IMG/VR virus record: IMGVR_UViG_3300022822_000020
Span: 1-59,528 of that record
From: a virus
Length of the DNA stretch: 59,528 nt
Direction: 5' to 3' (one strand)
Below, piece after piece: positions 30,632-39,188 of this stretch. How positions within the stretch are numbered: position 1 is the first letter of the stretch; every line of letters starts with the position of its first letter. The position numbers and the translations under genes were made by a program. The notes beneath the pieces are model-generated. The model was not told where the DNA came from. It did no database searches and saw nothing but the letters and a program-made list of their open reading frames with translations.

Positions 30632-30798
30632 TGCTCAAGATACTAAAAGAATACTTAATGGTTATTGGAAATTTTCTTGCAACTGAGTCTGATGCGCAGG
30701 CTAAGCTAGAGTTATTCCTAAGAGATAAAACAATGATGTCACAACATGACTTAGATTATTGGATTAAGGTGTACAACCGTACTCACCATTATTACTAA
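30631..30798 (+). CDS. hypothetical protein (55 aa)
   Basis: ATG 30631 overlaps the previous stop. It is an amphipathic helical protein (LKILKEYLMVIGNFL, then KLELFLRDKTM) with a His/Tyr-rich end (NRTHHYY). Function unknown. Confidence 0.55.
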   Translation: MLKILKEYLMVIGNFLATESDAQAKLELFLRDKTMMSQHDLDYWIKVYNRTHHYY

Positions 30799-30800
30799 TT

Positions 30801-30894
30801 AACCTACCTTAGGTTCGTTTGCAGTACGTAAAACTGTGAATCGGGTAACACTGGATAAACGTAACCAGATTCGGGTGAGAGTCCCGTCCTTATT
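30801..30894 (+). ncRNA. structured RNA leader with four consecutive hairpins
   Basis: Four stems fit in 94 nt: AACCTA/TAGGTT with a 3-nt loop (30801-30815); GCAGT/ACTGT with a 7-nt loop ACGTAAA (30821-30837); GAATC/GATTC enclosing CTGG/CCAG (30838-30872); and CGGG/CCCG with a 7-nt loop (30873-30886). It lies between an ORF stop and the SD of the next gene. It is tRNA-like in places but has no acceptor stem. Confidence 0.5.
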
Positions 30895-30906
30895 TCGGAG
30901 ATTAAT

Positions 30907-31200
30907 ATGACAATTGAGTACCAAGGTGAAACCTTTGCAGGTTATAACAAGCCTAAACGAACAGCTAATCACCCTGAGAAGTCTCACGCTGTGTTAGCAA
31001 AAGTAGGCGAGACCATAAGACTAATTCGTTTTGGTGCTCAAGGTGTTAGCGGATCACCCCCTAAAGCTGGTGAGGGTGAATCCGATAAGTCTAGGAGAGA
31101 TGCTTTCTTTGCTAGACACAAACAAGACATTCAAAAAGGGAAACTCAGTGCTGCATATTGGGCATACTGGGTTAAATGGACTAACCGCTATAGTAATTAA
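30907..31200 (+). CDS. conserved-looking phage protein (97 aa)
   Basis: CGGAGATTA precedes ATG 30907. The sequence is basic and rich in conserved-looking glycine and lysine motifs: GYNKPKRTANHPEKSHAVL, RLIRFGAQGVSGSPP, then KSRRDAFFARHKQDIQKGK and a Trp-rich end (AAYWAYWVKWT). Proteins of this type recur next to structural or PhoH genes in many phages; the function is not known. The structured leader just upstream may control it. Confidence 0.7.
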   Translation: MTIEYQGETFAGYNKPKRTANHPEKSHAVLAKVGETIRLIRFGAQGVSGSPPKAGEGESDKSRRDAFFARHKQDIQKGKLSAAYWAYWVKWTNRYSN

Positions 31201-31222
31201 CTTAAGCTAACAAGGGGACTTA

Positions 31223-31957
31223 ATGCCAAGAACTCGAAAGATGACAAGACGTGACCGTGTGGAAGACCAGCGTATGTTGGGTGATATGGGTGTTCAAGTA
31301 GAACAAAAACCAAGAACACCAAGACAATTCCACATTGAACCTATGAACGGTAAGCAAGAGAGGCTGTTACAAGCTATTCGAAATTACCCTATTACGGTAA
31401 CTATTGGTAGTGCAGGTACAGGAAAGACATACTGTAGTACTTCCCAAATAGCTAACTTGTTCCTTTCAGGAAAATATGAAAAGATCGTATTAAGCCGTTC
31501 CAACGTAGGTACGGGCAAGAGTATTGGTGCTTTCCCCGGCACCGTACAAGATAAGATGGCACCGTGGTTGTTACCTATTACTAGTGTTCTAGAAAAGAAC
31601 TTTGGTATGGGATTCTACAAGTACTTAACATCAAAGAATGTTATTGAAGTCCAGCCCCTAGAGACTATTCGGGGACGTAGCTATGAAAACTCTCTTGTTA
31701 TTGTTGATGAATGTCAGAACTTAACATTAGAAGAATTAAAAGCTATTACAACTCGACTTGGTGAAAACTCCAAGATGGTATTGTGTGGAGACCCTGCTCA
31801 GTCAGACACCTCTAATGGCTCTGGTGTATTACGCTTGGTAGAGCTATGCCATCGCAACAACATCGATATCCCAATTATTAGATTCACATCAGACGATGTG
31901 GTTCGCTCAGACATTGTAGGGCGCTTAGTCAAGATGTTTGAAAAAGAAAACGTGTAA
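31223..31957 (+). CDS. phoH: PhoH-like P-loop ATPase (244 aa)
   Basis: An NTP-binding protein of the PhoH family: Walker A GSAGTGKT (K68), Walker B LVIVDECQN, and the conserved MVLCGDPAQSD. GSGVLRLVEL follows as in other PhoH proteins. It is cytoplasmic; its substrate (RNA or protein) is not settled. SD AAGGGGA precedes the start. It lies between terminase and portal genes. Confidence 0.92.
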   Translation: MPRTRKMTRRDRVEDQRMLGDMGVQVEQKPRTPRQFHIEPMNGKQERLLQAIRNYPITVTIGSAGTGKTYCSTSQIANLFLSGKYEKIVLSRSNVGTGKSIGAFPGTVQDKMAPWLLPITSVLEKNFGMGFYKYLTSKNVIEVQPLETIRGRSYENSLVIVDECQNLTLEELKAITTRLGENSKMVLCGDPAQSDTSNGSGVLRLVELCHRNNIDIPIIRFTSDDVVRSDIVGRLVKMFEKENV

Positions 31958-32004
31958 GGGCCTAAAGGTCTCCTTATCTATGCTTATATGAAAGAAGACA
32001 ATTA

Positions 32005-33606
32005 ATGGCGAACTTAACAACTACTACAACTAAGGCGGCAACAAAATCTGTTGGTGATCCTTCAGCCTCTTATGAGTCTCTACGCACCCTCTGGAAGCGA
32101 TCACGGGCTGTCCTAAATGGACAAGCTCAAGCAAAAGCTTACGATGACATTCTCGATGTTTACACCTACAAGAATTTGTTATTGCCTTTTAGCCCTAAGA
32201 TGACACAGGAGCAATTCAACTTCTATCGTGCAGAGGCAGAGTTACCGGGTCTAGTATCCCAATATGCTAAGGTGCTCGTGGGTGGACTATTGCGTAAACC
32301 GCCTCAACTAACACTACCTGATAGTGTACCTGAAGGTGCTGAGTCTTGGTTAAAGAATAACTTTAGTGCTGACGGTATACCTATGCTATCTTTTCTTGAT
32401 GAAGCTATCTGGGAAGAACTACAGACATCTCGTGCGTGGATTATTGTTGATCATCCTGAAGTAGATAATTACGATGAACTTTCCCCTGAACAGCGTGACA
32501 TGATTAGCCCCTATGCTATGGTTGTCAAGGCTGAAAACGTTATTAATTGGCGTAAGGGTAAGGGTCGCTTTAGTAATGCTGAGACATTAACTAGTCTGGT
32601 TATGCGGTACTATATGCCTAACTATGATAGTAATCCGTTTCATCCTGACTATGTAGACACAGTGAGCCACTACTATCTCGATGAAGAGGGTTATTTTGTT
32701 ACTGATACTTATCAGCGTAGAGATACGAATGACACTGTTGATGTGATCAACGGTAACTTAAGTCCGCAGTATATTCAGTCATTAACTACTCAAGATTGGT
32801 CCTTAATTAGTACGCAAAAACCCCTAATGCAAGGTGAAAGAATCCCATATATTCCGGCCTTCCCTTTAAACGGTCAAGTAGACCCTATTGAACCTGCCCT
32901 ACAACCCCTTGTAGACCGTGAAGTATCATTGTACAATAAGATATCCCGCCGTAACCATTTACTATATGGTGCAGCAACATACACCCCTGTTGTTATGTCT
33001 GATATGACTGATGAGCAGTTTGATGATATCGTTGGTGCAGGTCTAGGTTCGTGGATTCACCTACGCAAAGAAGACTCTATCAAGGCGCTTGAAACACCTA
33101 CTGGCTCATTATCTGATATGGAAAACGCTATATCAGCTACTGTTGAAGAAATGGCTAAGATGGGCATCCGTATGTTATCACCGGAAGGTAGTGGACAGAG
33201 CGGTGTAGCTCTCGAGATCCGTAATGCTGCACAAACAGCACAATTGGGTCTGTTAAACAACAAGATTTCTAAGACAATGCAGTCAGTTATTACTGTTATG
33301 TTAAATTGGAAATATGGCTTAGGCTTAAATGAATCGGATGTAGATTTTACTTTGAGTGCTGACTTTAATCCAACACCTATGGGTGCTGATTGGATGCGAC
33401 TAATTACAGATTGGTATCAGCAAGGTATTATCCCACGTTCTACTTTTATTGCTATTGCTAAACAGAATGATATTCTGCCAATTGACTACAATGATGACGA
33501 AGGTGTTTCTGAGATTCAAACAGACCCGCTTGTAGGTACTAATGCGTCTAACATTGATGCTAGTATTCTTGAGAACCTAAAAACAACTCTAACAAAAGGA
33601 GTCTAA
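32005..33606 (+). CDS. portal protein, DUF4055-like (533 aa)
   Basis: This should form the dodecameric portal ring at the capsid vertex. The pattern YESLRTLWKRSRAVLNG, NFYRAEAELPGLVSQYAKVLVGGLLRKPP and EELQTSRAWIIVDHPE (quoted in part) fits the DUF4055 portal-like family, with the usual ~500-aa length. A conserved-looking C-terminal helical part (AQLGLLNNKISKTMQS) follows. It lies ahead of the MuF-type gene. Confidence 0.8.
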   Translation: MANLTTTTTKAATKSVGDPSASYESLRTLWKRSRAVLNGQAQAKAYDDILDVYTYKNLLLPFSPKMTQEQFNFYRAEAELPGLVSQYAKVLVGGLLRKPPQLTLPDSVPEGAESWLKNNFSADGIPMLSFLDEAIWEELQTSRAWIIVDHPEVDNYDELSPEQRDMISPYAMVVKAENVINWRKGKGRFSNAETLTSLVMRYYMPNYDSNPFHPDYVDTVSHYYLDEEGYFVTDTYQRRDTNDTVDVINGNLSPQYIQSLTTQDWSLISTQKPLMQGERIPYIPAFPLNGQVDPIEPALQPLVDREVSLYNKISRRNHLLYGAATYTPVVMSDMTDEQFDDIVGAGLGSWIHLRKEDSIKALETPTGSLSDMENAISATVEEMAKMGIRMLSPEGSGQSGVALEIRNAAQTAQLGLLNNKISKTMQSVITVMLNWKYGLGLNESDVDFTLSADFNPTPMGADWMRLITDWYQQGIIPRSTFIAIAKQNDILPIDYNDDEGVSEIQTDPLVGTNASNIDASILENLKTTLTKGV

Positions 33607-34005
33607 ATGAAAAAAGTATTAGCTATTATATTACTCACATTATCCCTGACAGCGTGTTCTGCATTATCTGCATTTATACCGGGAATGGGTGGTGGTACTA
33701 ATGTAGCTGCTAATACTCAAATAGGTAAAGAAAATAAGCAAACAGGCGTTATCGTAGGTGAAGTTAAAGAAAACAAAGTTGAAGCAAATGACATTGGTAA
33801 ATTAAGCCAGTCAGAAAACGCTATTGAGGCTGCTCAGGTATCCATCCAAAACTTACCCCCTTGGGCTATTATTCTTATTATTCTTGGATGGATTTTGCCT
33901 TCTCCAATGGAGATATGGACAGGAACTAGGAAATCTATTTCAGAATTCTTTTCTGGAATAGGTAACGGTATTAAGTTTATTATTAGTTTATTTAAGAAAG
34001 AGTAA
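33607..34005 (+). CDS. candidate unimolecular spanin lipoprotein (132 aa)
   Basis: MKKVLAIILLTLSLTAC is a lipoprotein signal with lipobox LTAC (C17), sending the N-terminus to the outer membrane. The periplasmic linker (GGGTNVAANTQIGKENKQTG) is polar, and a C-terminal hydrophobic helix PPWAIILIILGWIL (about 84-97) enters the inner membrane, with an amphipathic tail ending FKKE. Outer-membrane lipid plus inner-membrane TM in about 130 aa is the u-spanin layout that fuses the membranes at lysis. Its place between portal and MuF genes is unusual. Confidence 0.65.
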   Translation: MKKVLAIILLTLSLTACSALSAFIPGMGGGTNVAANTQIGKENKQTGVIVGEVKENKVEANDIGKLSQSENAIEAAQVSIQNLPPWAIILIILGWILPSPMEIWTGTRKSISEFFSGIGNGIKFIISLFKKE

Positions 34006-34007
34006 CA

Positions 34008-37000
34008 ATGGCTATTAACGATGATCTCTACGATAGAATTGTACAGCATTTAGCTGATACAAGGCTATACGAGTTAGAAACACAAACTAATGTCTCTCGC
34101 GGTATTCGCAGACACCAGAAAAGGCTTAGAGATCTTCTAGTACGCAATATCCGAGCAGATATGAAGCCTGAGATTACTCGCGCAATGAAAGAAATAAACA
34201 GTATTGCAAGTAATAGCGTAAATGATTTTGCTGGTGCAGCTTCCTCTTTTCATGCTAACAACTTACAGAAATCTACAGGTAGCTTCTTTAAGGTTATAAA
34301 ACCTTCTGCTGCTGAAACAGCAATTGATATCATTGGTCCAAACATCAAAGTATCAAAAAGCTTAAAAGATCATTTTAATTCTATTGGTTCTGGTGAATTA
34401 AATAGAATTAATGGTAAAGTTAGAGATGGTTTAGCAAATAAATTATCACAAAAGCAGATCATTGAAAGTGTTATAGAGACAACCAAATTAACCGAATCAC
34501 AAGTTAAATCCCTTGTGAGAACCGCTATTACCCGTACTGAAGCTGTGGCTATCGATAAGGTGATGGAAAGAAACAAGGACATTATTTATGGATATCGTTT
34601 TACTGCTGTACTTGACGCTCGAACAAGTACTACCTGTTCCAGTCTCGATGGTCAAGTATTCCCTCTCGAGGACGTTCGATATAGACCACCTCTTCACTGG
34701 AATTGCCGATCAGCGTTGGTCCCCGTTTTAAAGACTAAAGAAGATATACTAAAGACTGACTCAGAGAGACTTAAAAAGCGTAAGCTACAAGAAGTAGCTG
34801 CTAACCAGCTTAATGGTAAGTCACCTAATGTTGAGGATTACTCTACTTGGCTATTAAGACAGACCATGGGTATTCAAACCCAACACCTTGGTTCAGAAGA
34901 AGCTGCAACGCTCTTCCAAGCAGGTACTCTTAAAGTAACAGAGTTCTTTACCGCTAAAGGCCGTGGTATTAGCATTGCTGCATTACGTCAACTAGATAAT
35001 GCTAGGACGTTAGTATTCCCTAACCGACAAGCGGCTATTAGTAAGATTGACAATGATGGTAATAAGTTACTAAGCATCAAGCGACCCTACGATCTTCTTC
35101 GGAGTACAGATTATCAGAAACAATTAAGAGCTCTCTATATTGCTGACTCTGATGATATTCGTCAAGCTATGTCCTTAACTGACTTTAGAGGTACAACTTT
35201 AGCCGGTAAACGTAGCGTCCGTATGCGAGCTAACAATGAATTTGATGAACGTAATCAGTCGTTTGATCCCTTTACAGGTGAAGTTAAGTCTACACTGCTT
35301 TATGACCCTGACCTGTCTGTCTATCAAGAACGATTGGACTTCCTTGACAACTCTAAGTTGCTAACAAAAGACCAAAAAGGATTTATTAGAGACTTTGCTG
35401 AGAGCCTTGAAGATCAGGTTAGTGTAAATAATCAATCAGTTATTGTAGAGAATCTACGTATTCTATTTGAGCGTTATGCCAAGGACAAGACACAGTGGGA
35501 TGACTTCATTAAGGTCTCAAGAGCTGAACAGCAGTTTAGTGTAGCCAACGTATCTCGCATCCTCGATAGACGGTCAAGAGAACGAGCAGAACTGTTTGCT
35601 AAATACCTTGGTGGTGAAGAGGCGAAGGTACAGATTCAAGGGCGCTACTTCTCTTTCCAAGATTTAGTTGAGAATCAACTCGGTAATCAAAGGTTTATTG
35701 ACAACTGGTCAAGAGACTTTGGTAGAGAGCTAGCACGCTCAGTCTACTACCGTGGTAGGTCGCCGTTACGTACCTACTTTTTTAAGCCTAGTAATATTGA
35801 CGTTAACGATAAAATACATAACTGGATTAAGACAAATATACCCGGTGCTAAAGCATTATATATCCGAGAGTTAGATGATATTGAGGTATTCAAGAAAATC
35901 AAACAGAAAATAAACTCTGTTAAAGATTTTTTAGATATCGATAAGCAATTAACATCAAGCAAAGAACAAATCAGAAAAATAATTGACTTTGAAATATCAG
36001 CAAGAAGCTTAAAGAATAAATACGTAAATAATTTTCTTGATGAAACTTTAAATGACAAACAAGCTATTGATCTCCTTTCAAAGATTCTAGCAGGTGTTGC
36101 AGACGGTAAGGCTACTGATTACGATTCTATCGCTATTAATATTGGTAAGACGCTAAGAGACAATTGGAAATTACCTTTCCCATCGTATAAATCTACACTC
36201 GCTGACTACCACAAAGACGGTTCTGATATCCTACAGCTTTTAAAAGAGCAAGGAAAGATCAAGATACAGCTGAGAGGTAAATCAAGACGAAGTGTTACTG
36301 ACCTCGAAACAGGTAGAGCTACAGGTGCTTGGAAAGACACAATATCAAGAGAAGTTCTCATTGTTGATAAGGATATGCTGGAGCTTCAATCGAAGAATCG
36401 ACAAATATTACTCACTCAACGATTTGGTATTACTAATAATCGTGATAAACTATTTGTTAAAGCAGGTCAAAAGACTTACTTTGATGCAAGAGGTAAAAAC
36501 ACAGGTATCAGTATTATTACAAGACGTGCCTCTGGTAACTATGATAAGGTATTAGTAGATAAAGACTTTGCTAGGATGCTAAATCACACTATGAGTGTTG
36601 AGTACGAAACTGATCTTGATTTTGCTTCGTTTATGGATGATCTTGTACGCTTTAGAGACCCACGAGGTAACTCTGCTAAGTATGATGAGATTAATGAGTT
36701 CAGAAAACTTATCATAAAACGAGGTGATCAAGGTTACGGTTTTATGCAAACTGTAAAGTACCACAATCAACGAGGTAAGCCCTTCACAGTAGTAGCCCAG
36801 ATTGATGGCAGGGGACGCGTTTACTATCAGGGATACCTTACCCCTACCGGAGGTGAAGTTGTTCGACCGTTCCTCAACTCTGCTGTCTCTCAGCCTTTTG
36901 GGTTGCAGGAGTTGAAAGAGCTAGCTGTTCAAACAGGCTCGTTGATCGGTCCGGCTACAGAAGCTCTATCTAATGCGGGTAGGTTGGCTATCTTTGAAAA

Positions 37001-38447
37001 GAATGAAGCTGATATTTTATCACTTGGTAGGTTACTGTTGTCTAAGACTCAGAGAGATCGCCGTATAAGGGAATTTCTTGAACATCCTCTTATTGTAGGA
37101 TTAGAAGCTGAAGAAGTACCTAAGATGTCAAGGTTAGCTCTTGAGTATGCACGAGTCTATGATCATGTTAACGGTAACTTTACGGATGCTAAAAAGTTAA
37201 GTACATATCGCACAAAGCTAATGATTGAGAATGACGCTTCTTCAAGCGGTGCTCAGATTATTGGTTTAAGCACACGAGATAGAAGTATTTCACTAAACTC
37301 TAACGTAGTACCTACTACACAAAAGAACAGGTTGTATGACCTTGTTGCTATGGACACCGTTGGTGATCCTGAATTTCAGATGATTGATAAGCTAGCTGAT
37401 GCTAATATTCAATGGACTGATTTACAGAAAGCAGCAAAAGCACAAAATATGGTTTCATTTTACGGTGCTGGTAAAGCCACACAAGCCGCTAACATTGAAG
37501 CTAAATTTGCGGGTATCCTTCAAAAGAAAGGTTATACCGTAATTACAAGAGAAGAATTGCGTGGTGTTAACAATCAAATTGATAAGTTAATACGTGACGC
37601 TGACCGTATTGGTGCAGATAACACTGTATATGGTCTAAAACAGTTAAAACGTGAACTGATAGATGTACTAGAAAACGAAGTCCCCGTGGGACGAGAGTTA
37701 CTTGCTGCAGCTAGGGACGTTCACCCTGATGTTGAAGCCTTCGTGGATAAACTCTCAAATACGAGAGTAGGTCTAATCGGTCCTCAAGAATTCAGACAAG
37801 TATCCGAGATTATGTCAAGGAAGCTTGCTGAAAGAGCACCCATTACTCAGAAGTTCGTTCAGTTCTGGAAAGAAGCAGCAAAGATTTATGTTGATGAAAC
37901 TCAAAAAGTAGATATACCTTGGGTTACATTCGATAAAAAAGTGCTGTACCAACGCTACCGTCCTAAGATTCAAACAAGTATTGAATTCAAAGACCCTATA
38001 ACAGGTAGAATGGTTAGGAACATTTATGAAGCAAAAGCAGAAGATGCGACATTATTAGGAAAAGCTAGTCTAAACAGAGCGGGAATCGGTATGGGTGTTA
38101 ATGGTAATCATATGAATGACGCCAGTATTGTTCGGCAATTCCATTTATGGGGTGCGAGAAGCAATACACCTACAGCTACAATTCATGACGCTTTCTTTAC
38201 AAACATCGGTAATGCTCAAAAAGCTAAAGATGCCTTAAGGGTTATTTATGCAGATTCACTTGATAGTGATACACTATTAAATACGCTTAAGCAACTACGC
38301 CGAGAAGGAATGTCAAGAAAGAGTTATGATCTGTTAGTAAAAAGAGCCATTGAAGATGGCTTACTAAACCCAGCTAATGCTTTGACTAGAGAAGAGATTT
38401 TAGCGCCGATTAGACCCGGTTATGATTTTTATGGAATCGGTCCATAA
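34008..38447 (+). CDS. MuF minor head protein fused to a diverged single-subunit RNA polymerase (1479 aa)
   Basis: Residues ~1-250 form a MuF/SPP1 gp7-type head protein: RTAITRTEA at 171, then CSSLDGQ and PPLHWNCRS (H230, C233). Residues ~900-1479 carry single-subunit RNAP motifs in order: IDGRGRVYY (D933-R937, DxxGR); motif A ENDASSSGAQ (D1076); motif B KAQNMVSFYGAG (K1144, M1148, Y1152, spacing identical to T7 K631/M635/Y639); GNHMNDAS (H1368, like T7 H784); motif C TIHDAFF (H1393-D1394); end PGYDFYGIGP, like ESDFAFA. Residues 250-900 are unassigned. It sits after the portal gene, so a virion-borne, ejected RNAP (as in N4) is inferred. All catalytic residues are present. Confidence 0.85.
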   Translation: MAINDDLYDRIVQHLADTRLYELETQTNVSRGIRRHQKRLRDLLVRNIRADMKPEITRAMKEINSIASNSVNDFAGAASSFHANNLQKSTGSFFKVIKPSAAETAIDIIGPNIKVSKSLKDHFNSIGSGELNRINGKVRDGLANKLSQKQIIESVIETTKLTESQVKSLVRTAITRTEAVAIDKVMERNKDIIYGYRFTAVLDARTSTTCSSLDGQVFPLEDVRYRPPLHWNCRSALVPVLKTKEDILKTDSERLKKRKLQEVAANQLNGKSPNVEDYSTWLLRQTMGIQTQHLGSEEAATLFQAGTLKVTEFFTAKGRGISIAALRQLDNARTLVFPNRQAAISKIDNDGNKLLSIKRPYDLLRSTDYQKQLRALYIADSDDIRQAMSLTDFRGTTLAGKRSVRMRANNEFDERNQSFDPFTGEVKSTLLYDPDLSVYQERLDFLDNSKLLTKDQKGFIRDFAESLEDQVSVNNQSVIVENLRILFERYAKDKTQWDDFIKVSRAEQQFSVANVSRILDRRSRERAELFAKYLGGEEAKVQIQGRYFSFQDLVENQLGNQRFIDNWSRDFGRELARSVYYRGRSPLRTYFFKPSNIDVNDKIHNWIKTNIPGAKALYIRELDDIEVFKKIKQKINSVKDFLDIDKQLTSSKEQIRKIIDFEISARSLKNKYVNNFLDETLNDKQAIDLLSKILAGVADGKATDYDSIAINIGKTLRDNWKLPFPSYKSTLADYHKDGSDILQLLKEQGKIKIQLRGKSRRSVTDLETGRATGAWKDTISREVLIVDKDMLELQSKNRQILLTQRFGITNNRDKLFVKAGQKTYFDARGKNTGISIITRRASGNYDKVLVDKDFARMLNHTMSVEYETDLDFASFMDDLVRFRDPRGNSAKYDEINEFRKLIIKRGDQGYGFMQTVKYHNQRGKPFTVVAQIDGRGRVYYQGYLTPTGGEVVRPFLNSAVSQPFGLQELKELAVQTGSLIGPATEALSNAGRLAIFEKNEADILSLGRLLLSKTQRDRRIREFLEHPLIVGLEAEEVPKMSRLALEYARVYDHVNGNFTDAKKLSTYRTKLMIENDASSSGAQIIGLSTRDRSISLNSNVVPTTQKNRLYDLVAMDTVGDPEFQMIDKLADANIQWTDLQKAAKAQNMVSFYGAGKATQAANIEAKFAGILQKKGYTVITREELRGVNNQIDKLIRDADRIGADNTVYGLKQLKRELIDVLENEVPVGRELLAAARDVHPDVEAFVDKLSNTRVGLIGPQEFRQVSEIMSRKLAERAPITQKFVQFWKEAAKIYVDETQKVDIPWVTFDKKVLYQRYRPKIQTSIEFKDPITGRMVRNIYEAKAEDATLLGKASLNRAGIGMGVNGNHMNDASIVRQFHLWGARSNTPTATIHDAFFTNIGNAQKAKDALRVIYADSLDSDTLLNTLKQLRREGMSRKSYDLLVKRAIEDGLLNPANALTREEILAPIRPGYDFYGIGP

Positions 38448-38455
38448 CAAAACCC

Positions 38456-38501
38456 CCTAGAATTTGTAATTCAGGAAAAAACTTAAAACACGGCTGTGCC
38501 G
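38456..38501 (+). promoter_or_regulatory. two small hairpins before the scaffold gene
   Basis: CCT-GAATT pairs with AATTC-AGG (38456-38475, one bulge, TGT loop), and CGGC-TGT-GCCG follows (38491-38501) just upstream of the SD. There is no T tract, so they may be mRNA stability or processing sites. Confidence 0.35.
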
Positions 38502-38516
38502 AAGGAAAATAAAACA

Positions 38517-39164
38517 ATGAGTGACTTAAACGATAATCTAGATCTTAACAAAAAAGATGATTCAAACCCATCAAACAAAGACACTGAAGCTTTGCTTGAA
38601 AAAATGGTTGAGGAACGTCTTTCTAAAGTTAAGGCAAGTCTAGATAAGGCATACGCAGAACGTGATGAAGCTGTGAAACTACGTGTAAACCTTGAAGAAG
38701 AAAAGAAGCAACAAAAGTTGTCTGCTATGGAAGCTGAAGGTAAACATAAAGAAGTAGCTGAGATGAAAATGGCTGAACTCAAAGAGCGTTTACGCTTAGC
38801 TGAGGAACGTAATACTTCATTATCTCGTGATGCCGCTGTTCGTGATGCTCTCACCGGATTAGACTTCAGAAATGATCGCTCACAACAAATGGCGTATCGT
38901 GATGTGGTTGATCAGTTAGTTCAAGACCCGGAATCCGGAGCTTGGATTCATAAGTCAGGTGCATCCATTAAAGAGTTTGTTAATGCGTTTTCAAAAGATG
39001 AAGACAATACCTTCTTGTTTAAAACCAAGACTAACTCAGGCACTGGCGCTGGCGGAATGTCAGGCACACCTAAGTTAGACCCCAATAAAAAGATGTCACA
39101 AATGACAACTACTGAAATGTTACAGTTGGCAGCAACTGGCAAATTAGGAAACTTTAATTTATAA
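38517..39164 (+). CDS. capsid scaffolding protein (215 aa)
   Basis: ATG 38517 follows GAAGGAAA; an upstream GTG is discounted. The N-terminus is acidic and Asn/Asp-rich. A long coiled coil follows (EALLEKMVEERLSKVKASL, ERDEAVKLRVNLEEEKKQQ), and the C-terminus is glycine-rich then helical (TTEMLQLAATGKLGNFNL), which usually contacts the capsid protein. Coiled coil, size and position before the major capsid gene are typical of scaffolds. No protease domain is visible. Confidence 0.8.
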   Translation: MSDLNDNLDLNKKDDSNPSNKDTEALLEKMVEERLSKVKASLDKAYAERDEAVKLRVNLEEEKKQQKLSAMEAEGKHKEVAEMKMAELKERLRLAEERNTSLSRDAAVRDALTGLDFRNDRSQQMAYRDVVDQLVQDPESGAWIHKSGASIKEFVNAFSKDEDNTFLFKTKTNSGTGAGGMSGTPKLDPNKKMSQMTTTEMLQLAATGKLGNFNL

Positions 39165-39188
39165 AATTAATTCTAGGAGAATTTAAAA

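Noticed and set aside
30797-30906. tRNA gene
   Set aside because: Two stem-loops have 7-nt loops and one shows GTA at the anticodon position, but there is no U33, no 7-bp acceptor stem (3' TCCTTAT has no partner) and no TTCRA in the T loop.
31669-31680. promoter-like CGGGGACGTAGC in phoH
   Set aside because: It matches only GGGGACGT and is internal to a conserved coding region.
33607-34005. holin
   Set aside because: A cleavable lipoprotein signal with lipobox fits a spanin, not a holin.
36809-36819. sixth copy of the phage promoter (CAGGGGACGCG)
   Set aside because: Only nine to ten bases match; the TAAAGAA part is absent and it lies inside coding sequence for the DxxGR motif.
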